64,000 bases of DNA from Castanea sativa (Eukaryota; Streptophyta; Magnoliopsida; Fagales; Fagaceae), in contig NC_134015.1 in assembly GCF_040712315.1 (NCBI RefSeq), positions 4,190,445-4,254,444 of the forward strand, read 5' to 3'. Every line of letters starts with the position of its first letter. Position 1 is the first letter of the stretch. This document shows positions 49,112-62,410 of the stretch, in pieces. Both the position numbers and the translations under genes were made by a program. The notes under the pieces are model-generated. The model was not told where the DNA came from and made no database searches. It worked only from the letters and a program-made list of their open reading frames with translations.

Positions 49112-49653
49112 ACACATAAAATGATATAATTTATGTCATAACTCGTCATGTGATGAGTTTTAAATGGTAAAGATGTATCCTCATATGGATCCATCATCAT
49201 ACCTCTACCACTTATAACTCATCATGTGGTGAGTTGTGGTACAAAATTGTACCATTTTATGTATTTTTAATATTACTCATATATAAATAAAATAATCTTT
49301 TATAATATGATTAGTAACCTATTAAAGTTGTACTATTTTTTTTATCTTTAGCATTACTCTTATCTAAATAAAAGAATACTTTATAATATGATAACATGGA
49401 CCAGCAGTTCATAGTTATATCTTTTTTAATCTATCATAGTTGACCTATTCAACAAAAGTTAATTACTTTTGTATTATATCTTTCCACTATACCCAGCCAG
49501 TCCACATCATGTTAAAGCATTAACAATGAACTTATCACAAATTTAGTTAAAAAATTTTCTAAAGGTCTTTATATATATATATAGCAAACTATCTCTCTCT
49601 ATTTAACTTTTTTTTTTTGGCGTGTGCTTTATAGAAATTTTTCTTTTTTAAAA

Positions 49654-49932
49654 TCTGATGCTCGGCCTCTGAATCCAAGCATGGAGGTGGAGGGGAGGAA
49701 GAAGCAATCCTTATCCAGTTCAACTTTTGAGGCACCGGCCAAAGAGCAATATGTAGCCAATAAAGGAGAGATTCCAGCTGGAGGTCCGCCAGCTATGTAT
49801 TCCCCTCCTTCCCACATCGGAAACCATGAGATGAGTAGTGCTGGTCAGAGGGTTCATGGTGGTGAATATGTTTCACTTAAGAAAGGTCCAGTCCCACCTT
49901 CTGCCCCCAATCCAATCACGCATGGGCCATGA
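49654..49932 (+). pseudogene. 5'-truncated secreted-peptide precursor, unit D
   Basis: The frame is open from 49585 to the TGA at 49930-49932 but contains no ATG before the mature part, and the signal peptide is deleted: CTTTATAGAAA joins directly to TTTTTC ... SDARPLNPSM. Then come VEGRKKQSLSSSTF, KGEIPAGGPPAM, NHEMSSAGQRVHGG and KKGPVPPSAPNPITHGP. The core is well kept (GPVPPSAPNP), but both mature cysteines of the intact gene are absent, and the protein ends soon after the core, making it more IDA-like. An upstream exon supplying a leader cannot be excluded; I see none in the preceding 300 bases. Most likely a pseudogene whose C-terminus decayed little. Confidence 0.7.
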
Positions 49933-50139
49933 TGCTATTTGTAACCCCTGATGAGCTGAGTTGGTGTTCATAAAACTTGTTGCTGTAATTAATGTTGTTT
50001 AACGTTGCATTTGGTAATAATTTTCTAATAACGTCGTTTTTATTTTTTAAAAATACATGTAGGTAAAATAGTATGTAAAATATTAAAAACTGTTGTTTAA
50101 GAAATGATAACAAACGGCCCTACTTCTCTAGATCTAAAA

Positions 50140-50199
<60 letters not shown>

Positions 50200-50404
50200 T
50201 CTCTGCCAGTGCTAGCTTTTGATTAAAAATACAACACATATAAATATATATACACTTCATTATTCCCTGTATCGTTTCGTTTTATGTTATGGGGAAAAAA
50301 AATGTTATATGTTATTTCTTTAGTATCTTTCAATCGTACCGAAGATCAACATATGGTGCAATCAGGCATGATCTGACCTTGTAAACTTTTTTTTTTTTTT
50401 TTCT

Positions 50405-50715
50405 TTTTTAGAGTTCGTTTAAATATGACTTATTTGCTGAAAACTAAAAACTGAAAATATTTAAGCAATATAATTTTTAAAAATATAAATAGTGCTGTAA
50501 AATTCAAATTTATTTAAAAAACTGTGTTTTGTTAAGTTTAGTGAACATTTGGAAAGCGTGTTTTGCACTTCCCACCTTCATAGTAAAAAAAAAAAATGAA
50601 TAGTAATTTTTTATAAAAAATAAAAAAAAAATTGTCAAAATCCAATTTATGAGTCCACCACTTTTTCAGCAAAACGCACAAAATTTCCATCCCAAGGCTT
50701 CGCAAACGCACGCTT
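50405..50715. mobile_element. Degenerate MITE related to 8324-8520
   Basis: GTTCGTTTAAATATGACTTA on the left, CTTCGCAAACGCACGC on the right, with internal TTGCTGAAAACTAAAAACTG and TTTTCAGCAAAACGCAC. Arms imperfect. Confidence 0.4.
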
Positions 50716-51843
50716 AATTAAAGATGGGAACTTTATTCAGTTTGAGAATCCTTTCAAAGATAATTAGGTTAGCCGCCATATCCTGTGGCCCACACAGCCT
50801 CGATTTCATGTCCCTTCCAATGCTTTTCATATTGGCCAACCACTACACTTTTTTTTCTTTTTTTTTTGTTGCTAAAAGCCAACCACTACACTTGAAACTT
50901 GAAAAGAATAGTTATTAATTATTAAATCAGACCAGACGTTAACCCGTTATACCGGTCGGCTCATTGATTACTGGTCCAACCAGAATCGATCACCAATTGA
51001 ATCGCATTGTTAAATGGATTTAAATAAATGTAAAAATAAGTTTGAGAAGTAGTAAAATAAATATGAAAATTTTAAAAATGGGATGCCAAAATTACTAATT
51101 AAAATTAATTTTTTAAAACAAACCACCTAATATAAAATAAAAAATATCATAAAATTGAAAATGCATTTTGCATATTTCACTAATTACTTTAATCTCCAGG
51201 ATTACGTTCTAACTTTTAAGCCAAAACTTAAAATTTTATCTTTATTGAAAAGTTAAGCATTAATCTCATTTGCTTGAGGGCCAAATAAGCCATGTCATTG
51301 TCACGTGGTGTATTTGGCTTCGTCGACCTCAGTGTCCGTTCGAGGGGCTATCTGTCCTTTTCAGATGATTCGTTCTCCTTGAATCATCCGTACACTGAAG
51401 GTGACCTGTCCCAACACATTATCCGTCTACCTTTAAGGGGTTTTGTCGTCTCATGCTTTTATTCGTCGTCCTAGTGATGCTACCTATCGTGGGTCTTTGT
51501 AAATTCTGATCGTCTATTTTAATTCTACCCTCTTCAAATAGCAAGGAAGAAAGCAAGTCATTGTGTTCATCTTCAACTCTTGTGTTTTCCTTTTTATTTT
51601 TGGTTGCCATCTTTTTTGTTGAAAAGATTGAAGTTAAAGTTAAACCCTAGTTATATTATTTGAGGAAAGCGTGTTGTTCCAAATAGTACTGAAGCATAAG
51701 AGTCACGTGGACTATGATAATAAATTTGATAAAATCAAATTAGTGGTGATTAGGTTAAGAATGGAAGATATTCAGCAAGAAGGCCCTTGTTTAAATCCAA
51801 AAGATTGGAAAGTCAGCAATCAATTAAGCTGACTCGGACTCTG

Positions 51844-51882
<39 letters not shown>

Positions 51883-52204
51883 TTTGACAATGATAAACGT
51901 TTTTCTTGAGAGATATTAATTTTTCTCTATAAATAATTATCGAGAAAAAAATTCCTTGAGTAAATATACTTATGAAAGTTCAACATATTGATGCATATCC
52001 TAAGCTCCAAGCAGTCGTCACTTGTCCAAATGACCAGCCATCCCAGTGGTGGACAAAGAAAAACAACTTGAAAAAAATTCTACCCTCTTCGGGAATGTGC
52101 ACTTCTAATATGTTTGGATGAGCTTATTCTAATCTATTTATTTTATTTCTATTTTACATATATAATATTATATATTTATGTGTAAAAATAAACAAAAGGT
52201 TGCA

Positions 52205-54005
52205 TTGAGGTCGATCGGCCAAAAGCTTGGCTTGGCCAGGATTGTCAATGATTTCATTCTATTACAACTTGGCGCATGGCCTCTAACCAGAAGTGACATT
52301 ATCTACCCAAAAAAAAATATTATCTAATGAAAACCTAGATGGTTTTTAGTCGTAATTTATTTTTCTCAAAAACTTAGAGCAAAAATAATACAATAAAGTT
52401 ACAGTTATAATAAAAATCTTCTAATTTGTCTTTCACGTTACACTTTGACCCATCACAATATACAATTTAAATTTTTTGTTTATGGAACGTGTGTGTACAT
52501 GTGTATAGGCTAGTAAGCAAATTTAGGAGTGTTGTGAAGTTTTGTTTTAATCCTAGAAGGATTCAAACCAATACAATTAACGATAAGTGAAAGTACACTT
52601 TTAGTCTTTAAAGTTTGGGATTGTTTTCATTTTGGTTATATATATTTCAAAATTTTTATTTTAAACCTTCATGTTTGATTCTATATTCATATTAGCCCTG
52701 CAACCCAATTTCGTCAGTGTGCGTACCCAAATATGACTATTGGGCCTAAAATCTATTTGGGCTCACAATCTACTTGTATTGTGGGCTTTTGAATTTCCTA
52801 CAATGGGTGGTTTTATGTTCGACAGCCTATGTACCCAAGTCCCCTATGTCCTCAAGATCGCTCTCACTCTTTTTCTCAAGATGATCACTTTCTTTCCTTA
52901 GTATCTACTCTCGAGAATTGCTAACCTCCTCAACTGAATCTCCTTTGCTTATTTATAGTCAAGGTTAGTGGGATTGCCATGATCATTTTCCTGGTCAGTG
53001 GAAGGAGAGGTCCAATATTGTTTCTTCTAAGTGGGTGCTTAATTGCAAGTGGGAGAAGGTGACGGTGGCATTAGAACTAGCTCCACCATTAGATCTATTG
53101 CTTGGTAGGGGCATTCCCTAGGCAACGGAAGAGAGCTCCAATACCATTACTCTTAAGTGGATGTTTGGTGGTAAGGAGGAGAAGGTAACAGTGGCATTGG
53201 AATTAGCTCCTCTGGTAGATTTGATGCCCGGCAGAGGTATTCCTTAGGTGATGCCATGCACTTTGAGTTCTACCTGCCTAGGGGACATATTCATCGGAGG
53301 TGGTGAGGCTTCACCTTTGTCGGTCATGCCGTGAATGATTCCATCCCTAGGCTTCGGGCTTTAGATGAGCATCAAAACTTGCCTGGAATGAGCCAGTGCG
53401 TCTGATCAGTGTAAGGTTCTACACGTGGCGTCAGTGCAACGAGCTTTTATAGACAAATGGACTTGAAGGAGGGTAACGCCTGTACAGTCAGTAATCTGAT
53501 TATCTATAATATGTTTAATTTTCTACCCAGAATGATGAAATTTCTATATTCCTCCATATTCTAGAGCTAATATTAATTATGAAATAGTTAAATATAAGGG
53601 CACTTAACAATCAAATTACTTACAAAAATGAACAGCATGACCATTATGAAAACATAATCATATATGAATGGTTAAAAATAAAAATAGCTCCAAACTTTAA
53701 AGAGTAAAAGTTTCCTTTACTATAATCATAATATATAACAGAAAAAATGGAAAATAAAAAAAAAACAAAATAAGAAAGAAGAGATTGACCTGTGATATTA
53801 TATTATGTAATACACTACTGCCTGCACTGCAAGTTGGAATGCTGGATGCAATTGAACTATGATGCTGGACCTTTGAAACCAGATTAGAAAAGCAAACATA
53901 TTACTAAGAAGTCTAGGATCAGCAAACATATTTGTTAAAGAAAAAAGAGGACCACGGATACTAAGAGAGAAAGAGACAACCATATATGTTAAAGAAATGA
54001 TTATA

Positions 54006-54047
<42 letters not shown>

Positions 54048-55230
54048 TCTTGGGATGGGATAAGACGAAATTAGACAAAGAAGACAAGTCAGGTCAAACG
54101 GGATGGAAATTTTTTTTACTGTCCCTATATGCATCTTTCCTCCATGGATCCTATATAATTATAGAATCTTTGTATTTTGGAAAATACATATAACCTTTTA
54201 GAAGAATTAGTAATTTAATAAGGTATCAGAGCAAAATGTCCTATTTCGATCATTATCTCTTATTTAAATTCTCACATTTTAGGCCTTTATTTATTAAAAG
54301 GTAGCATGATTAAATTTACTATATCCCAATAATTTAAATTTATTTACATTTACCATTTTTAGGTCTTGAGTACCTTACTACTGCTATATCATTTTCTAAG
54401 AAAATGACGGGAATCGGGTTGAATTGAAGGCTTGGCCAGGATTTTCAATAATTTCATTTTGTTATGCACCATAAAAAATATAAGTCCAACTCTAATAAAA
54501 ACCATCCAACCAGAGGCCACATAATTACAAAACAATCGTATTATCTAATGAAAATCTAGATAGTGTTTTAATCGTAATTAACTTTTACTTCATTAACTTG
54601 GAGCAAAACCAATACAATAAAGCTACGGTCATAACAATTTTACAACATTTTTCAAATTTTTTTTGATGAAAAATTTAGAAATATCACCTCACAGTCGGGC
54701 CCACCACAATATGATATTTAACTTTTTTTTCATGAACCATGTGTGGGATAGTAAGCAAATTTAGTGGTGTTGCAAAGTTCTTCTATGAACATACAGGTTG
54801 ACAAAACTTATACTTATCAGTTAATTATGAAAGGCAATTAACAGTCAAATTACTAACATAACTAGCTAGACAGCATGGCCATTATAAAATGAGTCAAACA
54901 TGAATTACCAAAATAAAAATATTGATTCAAAAAAAAAAAAAAAAGTAGCCCCAAATTCTAAAGACCAAAGTGTACTTTAAGAAATTACTCAAAAAAAAAA
55001 AAAAAGTGTACTTTAGAAAAAGGGGGCTCCAATTGTAGTCTGAAGATGGAACTCTGAAACAAGATTTGGAAAGCAAACCTATTACTGACTTACTGAGATA
55101 GTAATGGGCCTTGTCGGTAATTAAAGAAGTTGCAAAAGCATATAGCTAGCCCATTATATATGTTACCACGCTTGATGATTTCTTTTTCCCCGAAACAGTG
55201 TGATAACAAGAGTGAGATTCCAAAAAAATA
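52205..55230 (+). repeat. Local tandem duplication of about 2.2 kb
   Basis: 52225-52400 (GGCTTGGCCAGGATTGTCAA, TATCTAATGAAAACCTAGAT) recurs at 54430-54610. 53560-53750 recurs at 54820-54980. 53780-53900 recurs at about 55020-55090. A third relative lies at 30180-30560. The first copy is lengthened by the solo LTR at 52718-53486. 53940-54350 between them matches unit B 6710-7080. No gene. Confidence 0.7.
52718..53486. mobile_element. Solo LTR, 769 bp
   Basis: The ends TGTGCGTACCC and GGGTAACGCCTGTACA form short TG...CA inverted ends, and the element is flanked by GTCAG on both sides (52713-52717 and 53487-53491). No internal region or second LTR. It is absent from the paralogous copy near 54700, so it inserted after that duplication. 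Confidence 0.8.
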
Positions 55231-55790
55231 AAAGTATTTTTGCATCCCAAAAACTACTTTTTTTTTTATTTTACATAACTACTTTCATCTCAAGCTCTCT
55301 CACAAGACTTAAATGAATGGTACCCGCTATTACTTTCATCTCAAACTCTTCTCATTCATTGTCAAACAAAGTGGCATATTTCTTTGACTTTTCAAGAAAC
55401 GCATTACTTATTTCTTATTACACCAAAATATATTTGACGGTTCTTTGTCAAAGAAAAATTATTTATCCCATAAAAGAGATCCACTTCAAACTTTATATTT
55501 GTCATCGCCAAAAACTTGAACCAATTGCTTTGATACCAATTGTTGTGTAATAATAAAAACTCTAGCATCAATTAATGTGATTTGAGACAAATTTGCATGA
55601 ACAAAAAAAAAAAAAAAATTCATATTAGTCAAAGATATTTAACATTACATATGTTTAAAATATTGTAAAATGTCGAGTAAGTTACAAGATTTTTGATTGA
55701 ACAATAACATTTAATACTTCAACAATTTAAAACTTAGCATGTGTGTGTATTGGTGAATTTATGCCACTAAAGCTTCTTGTAAGTTGTAAC

Positions 55791-55898
<108 letters not shown>

Positions 55899-56002
55899 GA
55901 TCGTATAGAAGTCTATTGTTGAATATTTACTATTTAGTCTAATGGCATCACATGGGTGTTACGTCCAAACTGGTAACTATTTGGGATAATTATCTCTTGT
56001 TT

Positions 56003-57323
56003 GGGATAATTATAGTAAACTCACTTGTGGTATGGCATGTTTTCACTTTACTTATCCGTGATTCAATCATTTACACTTTACCCACCTGAAGTTAGTCTCG
56101 TTAGCCTTCCGTAACCCACCTCTCCATTTGCCATTAGAAAAACACATTTTTAGGCAAAAACAAATATAACAAGAATTAAAGAGGGGGTTTTGTAGCTTGG
56201 GTTCAAGAACACACTTGCTCTTGGTATGAACATTCTTGAGCCAATCAATCCAAATAAAATTTTCATATTCGCATAAATCCTAAAAAACATTTACAAAAAT
56301 CCTACACTTGAAAATAATCTATTCTAATTTCACAAAAATCCTTTTAAACATTTTCAGTTATTCACAAAAATCATACAAGCTTCACCTTAGTTCTCTCTCA
56401 AATCTCAAACCAAAACCAAAGCAAACCCTCTTCAAAACCCAGACCCACCACACCTAGCAACACAAACACAAACCCACTACACCCACAACAAAGAAAATAA
56501 GATAGCAAAGAGAGAGAGAGAGGCGGATTGAAGTCACAATCGGAGCCAAACTCAACGCGAAGGAACCCATGGCCGTTCACCGTCTCTCGTTGACCCATCT
56601 CTCTCCCAGTCACCCTCTCTCTTTCCCTCACTCTTTGTGCTTCTCTTTGAGCACGAAGCTCTTCAATGGAAGCGAAGGCTGAGGCTCTGCATTAGCGTTG
56701 TCGCAGTCGAATGAGAAGTAGAAGGAGAAGGAGAAAGCGAGAGTGAGAGTGAGCCAGACCTCTTCGATTCTCTGGCACGTGCACCAAAACGACGCCGGAG
56801 CCGTTCGGAAGCTTCTGGAGGAAGATCCGACGATGGTGCACGCTAGGGGCTACGACAACCATACGCTGCTCCACGTGGCATTACTCCACTACTGGATCAA
56901 AGTCGCAAAGTCACTCCACAGCTGTATCAAAGTCACAACACATCTTTTGTGGGTGATGCCGTGAGTGGGTTGGGTTTGAAGAGAGGGAGAAGTCAGAGAG
57001 ATAGAGATGAAGAGGGAGGAAAAATAATAAATAAATAAATGAAGGAGATGGGTCTGGAAGCTATTGGATTTTTTTATTTATATTTAATTTGTATTCCTCC
57101 AATTTATTCTTGTAGAAGTTCTTCAGCAATCAAAAACTCTAACTTTTTTATTCTTGTTATATTTGTTTTTGCCTAAAAATGTGTTTTTCTAACAGCAAAT
57201 GAAGAGGTGGGTTACGGAAGGATAACGAGACTAACTTCAAGTGGGCAAAGTGTAAATGATTGAACTACGGGTAGGCAAAGTGAAAACAGGTCATACCACA
57301 GGTGGGTTTATTGTAATTATTCC
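56003..57323 (+). mobile_element. Pack-MULE carrying a VIK-like kinase gene piece
   Basis: Terminal inverted repeats of about 185 bases: GGGATAATTATAGTAAACTC on the left, GGAATAATTACAATAAACCC as the reverse complement of the right end, with TCCGTAACCCACCTCT and GGCAAAAACAAATATAAC in both arms. The flanks share CTTGTTT, part of a probable target duplication. The paralogous DNA at 42440-42510 lacks the element and gives the empty site. The interior holds a captured gene piece and GA-rich leader-like DNA. No transposase. Confidence 0.87.
56722..56964 (+). pseudogene. Captured N-terminus of a VIK-like ankyrin-repeat kinase
   Basis: The frame reads KEKEKARVRVSQTSS, ILWHVHQNDAGAVRKLLEED, PTMVHARGYDNHTLLHVA and ends VTTHLLWVMP. 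It aligns closely with the start of Arabidopsis VIK (VH1-interacting kinase): KEKARVSRTS, ILWHAHQNDAAAVRKLLEED, PTLVHARDYDKRTPLHVA. The first ankyrin repeat is kept; T-P-L-H is T-L-L-H here. After LLHYWIKVAKSLHSCIKV similarity fades, and the kinase domain is absent. There is no ATG in frame: a TAG lies at 56719-56721. So this is a gene fragment moved by the surrounding element, not a working kinase. Confidence 0.85.
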
Positions 57324-57956
57324 TTGTTTTTTATATGACTAGTGGATATAAATAGTGGTCATAGACCCATTGGTATAGATTGAGTCCAAAAAAAAAAAAA
57401 AATCCATTCACTTAGGGGGAAAAAAGATTGAGGTTGATGACTTTGACTATTGGTTGATGGAAGTTTTGTTTTGGACTAAAATTGAATGATTCTTCTCTAG
57501 AAATTTTGAGATCTTTTGGGTGTTTGTAGGAGAAGAAGACTCAAAATTTAAGTTTCGGTAGGGTGGGTGGATGTTTTTAATTTATTTCTTTTAATCTCAC
57601 CAAAAGGTTTTGAAAAAAATCTCACAATAAAAATTGCCAAAAGAAAGAAAAAAAAAACATTGGAGCTGCCAGGTAAACAGCTGATTAACACTTTGACAAA
57701 AAGATTATCCATTTTTTAGTCTCTTTTTTTCTTCCAAATTTTGTTCCAAACTTTTTTTTAAGAGATAAATCTATGGCTTTTTATTATGTTGAACTCTTTT
57801 TTTAATTTGGTAGGTTGATTTACCTTTCCAAATTAATGAGAAATACAAAATTTATAATTTATAAATTCTATAATTATCTTGTAAAGTACGTATGATTTCA
57901 TATAATATAATCATAATAGTCTTTCATTTTTATTTATAAGGGGTAATTTTATAGAT
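57324..57956. other. Spacer before unit E
   Basis: 57324-57350 continues the paralogous block interrupted by the Pack-MULE (ATATGACTAGTGGATAT, matching 42480-42500). The rest is A/T-rich without a gene. Confidence 0.5.
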
Positions 57957-58867
57957 GTAAAAAAAAATTGAAAACAAATTTCACACCTGTTGATGTGATA
58001 GATTATTAGTGATACATAAAAAAAAAAATGATGTCAATACTACGTTTAAATAAGAATTAGTAAAAATTTATCAACTTAATTGTTGTGAAAAATATTATGT
58101 AAATTTTTTTTTTTTGGGTATAAATAGCATTCTCATCCATAAGAATCAAGATTTTAATTGAGTTTTCATAATCCCAAAATGGGCTAACCCTTTTTGTTTG
58201 GCTTGGGAGCCCAAACCTATCTCTTCTATTCCTTCTTGCCCATGTTGAAGAGGATAATGGGCTGGTTCCTTTTTATTTTTCTTCATAAAATTACCATTAG
58301 TTACCACCCAAGAAAAAAAAAAAAAGAGTTTTCCTAATCTTTTTTAAAGGACCAATTAAAATCATATACGTTGATTCCTTTTTTTATTTTTTTATGAGGA
58401 ATTTATATGAGGAATTCTTCACAAATCTGTATATATGCATTGATTCCTTTTATTTATATATTTATTCAACACATAAGATAGAATATCCAAATTTCATGCT
58501 CTTATTCCAATCTGCTTAAAGTTACTTTAGGACTCGCACATCCACCATGTTAATACATTTGACCCCAAAAGAAAACATTCTTTTACTTTTAAAATTTATT
58601 TTACCGATTGCACACTTTGAAAATAATAATAATAATAAAATTCTCTTTTCTTTTTTATAGTACTTTAAAAAAATAATTATGAACTTCAACAAGACTCTAC
58701 AGTACCTACATATATGTTCTTTCCAAACATATACCTTTTGTAAAGGAAAATCATATATTCCCTCATATTATATGTTTTACTTTTGTTTTATGAATTGCCT
58801 TCACCCTACCCCCCCCCCCCCCCACACACACATACATACATATATTTATATATTGGGTTTTAGAATC

Positions 58868-58936
<69 letters not shown>

Positions 58937-60947
58937 GTTTTATCTAAATTCTAGAAGTTTTATCAAACTGTGGCAAAAGTAATATCGTGCAAATGTCTTG
59001 TGCAATAAAATCTGAAGTTTCCTCCATCAACATAAGATAGTCATCTACATATCTTGCATATTGAGCTGGTCTATGAATCTACCTTCACCATGTTTATGAT
59101 GTTGATTTGATAGTTATTCTATTCAGACAGTAAAAATCCAATTTCAACGTGGCCCCCTGCTTCTATTGGTTTCCAACTGCCGTAGTCTTTTCATTTTTGG
59201 TGAAAACAAAAAGGGTTAAAAACATCTAGTTTATATATATATTCCTGGATGAGATGGCAATTAAGTAATTTCTACTAAAAGTGATAGATTGTGAATTCGA
59301 GTATGATAATTAGCCTTTCCAAACAAAGTTAGGGTTAAAGTTTAGTTAACTATCATGACTTCTCTTAAACCTCATAAAATTGGATGCAAATATTTTATTA
59401 AACTCAAAAGAAATTATCTTAGAATGTAGCATACAATCGCATGACTTTTACAATTAGGTCAAATATGTCATCTCATCTAGCTTTCCTCTTTTTAACAATT
59501 CCACATCAGTTAAAGATAGAAGATTTGCACACACTATTCACTTTAATTTGTTAATATATATTAGAAAATTATATATGATTTACATATCACTTCTTTTTCT
59601 CTTCCCATTAATGTTTGTTTACTTTTTAAATTGAGCACATGGAAGGTTTTGAGGGACCCCCATAGCTCGCTCGCTCGCTCTCGCTCTCTCAATTATATCT
59701 TCATTCCACCATAATTGGTTTAAGAAATTTTCAAGATATCTCATGAACGTAGAGTGCTGTATATTAAAAAAGAAATGTGTATCTTTTCTCTCTATGTCTC
59801 TTATATAACTATATATTGCTCTTACATAAAGGGAACATGCATCTATTGATATATATTTCTTCCAATAATATGTGCATCTTACAATTATAGATAATTATAT
59901 AATCCTAATATATATATATATATATATAAACGTTACAGGTTGATGTGTCACAAATTATTTTAAAAAATTAATATTTATTTATTTGTAATAGTTTTAACAG
60001 TTTCTTCCAAAAAAAGTCTCTTAGCACCAAAGGTTTCACCAATTTTTTCACACTTACCTCTATGTTTTTGTGTTGTGGTCGGTATAGACAACCATTATCA
60101 CAAATTTTTCATCAAAATAGTCTCACTTGCATTGAAAAATAACAAAAATTAATAAAAACATGAACTTTAAACTGAAAATTACTCAACTTCTTATAAAATG
60201 GAATCGACTATGTTATAAAACTCAAACTTAATGAGTGCACAAATACACTTCTTAACATGACCGATTTTACATCTAGCTAAAAGGATAAGTTATGATTGTA
60301 AAGAATATAAACTTATCATTATTTAGCTTTTCAATGTTTTCATCTATCAACAACCATGACTTAACACCCTATAAGAAGAGTAGTTTTAAGATTACACACT
60401 ATTTCACAACTTTATACCATAATTTTGATGTGGCAAATTGTGAGTAATTGCTTATCACTTACACATAGATCCACAAATTTTTCACTATCACTCATACAGT
60501 CATATCACAGTTGTGACAAATAAGACATTGTGTTAGATTTTCTCCGATAACAATTGTTTTTAGTATTCTTTCCTAGACTAGCTCTGCTGACATGGAGGAC
60601 ACTTAACCCCACATGTCCACCTTATTGCCGACCATCTCTAATGGGTTGGCCAACCCTATCCCATATGTGGCCTACAGTCCAACGACACACAAAATTCTTA
60701 ATTCACCAATTGGCCCTGCCATGAATTTGGCACCATCATCTAAAGCTAGTTTCTTCAACTCTATAAAACCCATCAAACCAACACGCTTCATTCTTCACTC
60801 CTACATTAACACTTCTACAGTCTATGCCACATGCTGATATTGCTTTAGAAAGCTTATAGACATTTAAAAATAATAATAAATAAAATAAATAAATAAATAA
60901 AAAATAAAAAAGAAGAAGAAGAAGAAGAAGAAGAAGAAGAAGAAGAA

Positions 60948-61156
60948 GATAGGTTGAGATTTTGGGAGAGGCTTATATTGATCATGTTGCTTTTGTGTTT
61001 TAGATTTGAAGCTCGCCCTCTTAATCCAAACATGGAGAGGAGCTATGAGATGAGTGGTGGTCCGAGCAGGTTCATGGTGGTGAAGCTTCGTGCATCATTG
61101 ATGGCAGTGGTGGTGGCCATAAGATGAGTGGTGGAAAATGTCCGGTTGGTGCATAA
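60948..61156 (+). pseudogene. Broken secreted-peptide precursor, unit E
   Basis: Close relative of the unit A pseudogene. As in A, the start ATG is replaced by a GAA microsatellite (about 60912-60947). In addition one G is lost at 61070/61071 (GAGCAGGTTCATGG against GAGCAGGGTTCATGG in A), shifting the frame, and 42 bases covering the whole RGPVPPSAPS core are deleted at about 61085. The remaining end (IIDGSGGGHKMSGGKCPVGA) is out of frame. The site that is TAA in unit A is GAA here. TATA box retained at 60762-60768. Not functional. Confidence 0.9.
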
Positions 61157-62410
61157 AAGTTTGTTGTTGTTGTTCTATCTGCCCTTGCTTTTGAATAAAA
61201 ACAAATTTATCATTTCGCATTTTTGTACGTAAAATATTTCACACAATATTCAAACTTTCATAGTAAATGTTCACATTTTACACCTGATGTGAAAAAAAAA
61301 ATTGAACATCAAACAATATGAAAGAGCGTGAATATGAAACAATAAAATAAAAACCCTCAAATTGTTCTCCATAATGTTGTCATAGTACATGTGAGCTTGA
61401 GCGATCTCTACTTGAGTCTCTTTCAACTAGCTTGAGCTTTAGCAAACAGCAATAAAACAGTGAGAATCAAGTTCAACAACAATGGACATCAAAGCATTGC
61501 AAAGGCATAAATATGGTGAGATAAGCTCGTCTTCTTAATATATATGTTTTAATTAATATATAATTTGATAGCAAGGCAGCAGAAAGCAAGTCATTATGTT
61601 GATGTTTAACTTTTGTACTTTTTCTTGAACACATGTCATACGTGGTTAAGCAAGAACGGTCCAAATTGCTCTTTTTCCCATTTTAGTTTCCATATTTTGT
61701 TTAAGAAATTGAAGTTCAAGTTAAACCCTTGAACATGTGGGGGCATAACATAACATAAGTTCTTCCAATTATATTGAAGCCGACTATGTTAAGTTTGAAA
61801 AAATCAGTTAGTGGTTGATTGATATCTTGTACTAGGAGCTCATTGTTTCTTGGTATTTTAATTCATAATTGGATAGCAACGCAGAAAGCAATTTTTAATA
61901 TGTTCATCTACGTTTGTGCTTTCTTGAAAGTACGTGGTTGAGCAACCCATACACGTACAATACAGTGATTAATCAGAAACTCCTACGCATGTACTATTTT
62001 AGATATCCTAATTTCAATAAAGCCCAGTTAAAGTTTGATGGTTTGATTAGTCAGATTTCGACAGACTCAAGCTCAACTTTGAAAAGGCCTAACTTAAACT
62101 AATGTCGACAGCCGAACTTTGCCAAGCCCAATTCTAAATTTGGAAGAACTGCATGTTGCATGTGCTAAATTGAGAGGTGGAGAAAAATCACACATACCAA
62201 AAGGACAAAAGAGAATTTTATTTTATTTTATTTTTTTTGAGAAGAGACAAAAGAGAAATTTGGTTGTTAAAAAGAGTAAAAGTGGAGGTCCAATTCCAAT
62301 AATTTAGGCTTTAGTAGATGTTTAATTGTTAAGCACATTGCAAATAGTGCAAATGATTTTTTCTTTCTTCGTCTTTTTGTTGTTGTCATTGTAGGGCAAA
62401 TGATTCCTTT

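Larger units (their letters stand above)
49600..52100 (+). repeat. Unit D, diverged copy of the peptide-gene unit
   Basis: Contains a broken peptide gene (49654-49932). 51500-51660 matches 3580-3770 and 9030-9250 (GAAAGCAAGTCATTGTGTTC). 51740-52060 matches 9655-9850 (GTGGTGATTAGGTTAA, CGGACTCTG, GTGGTGGACAAA). Between them are A/T-rich DNA, a (TA)n at 50142-50188, a (TA)n at 51844-51881 and a MITE relic at about 50405-50715. Confidence 0.7.
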
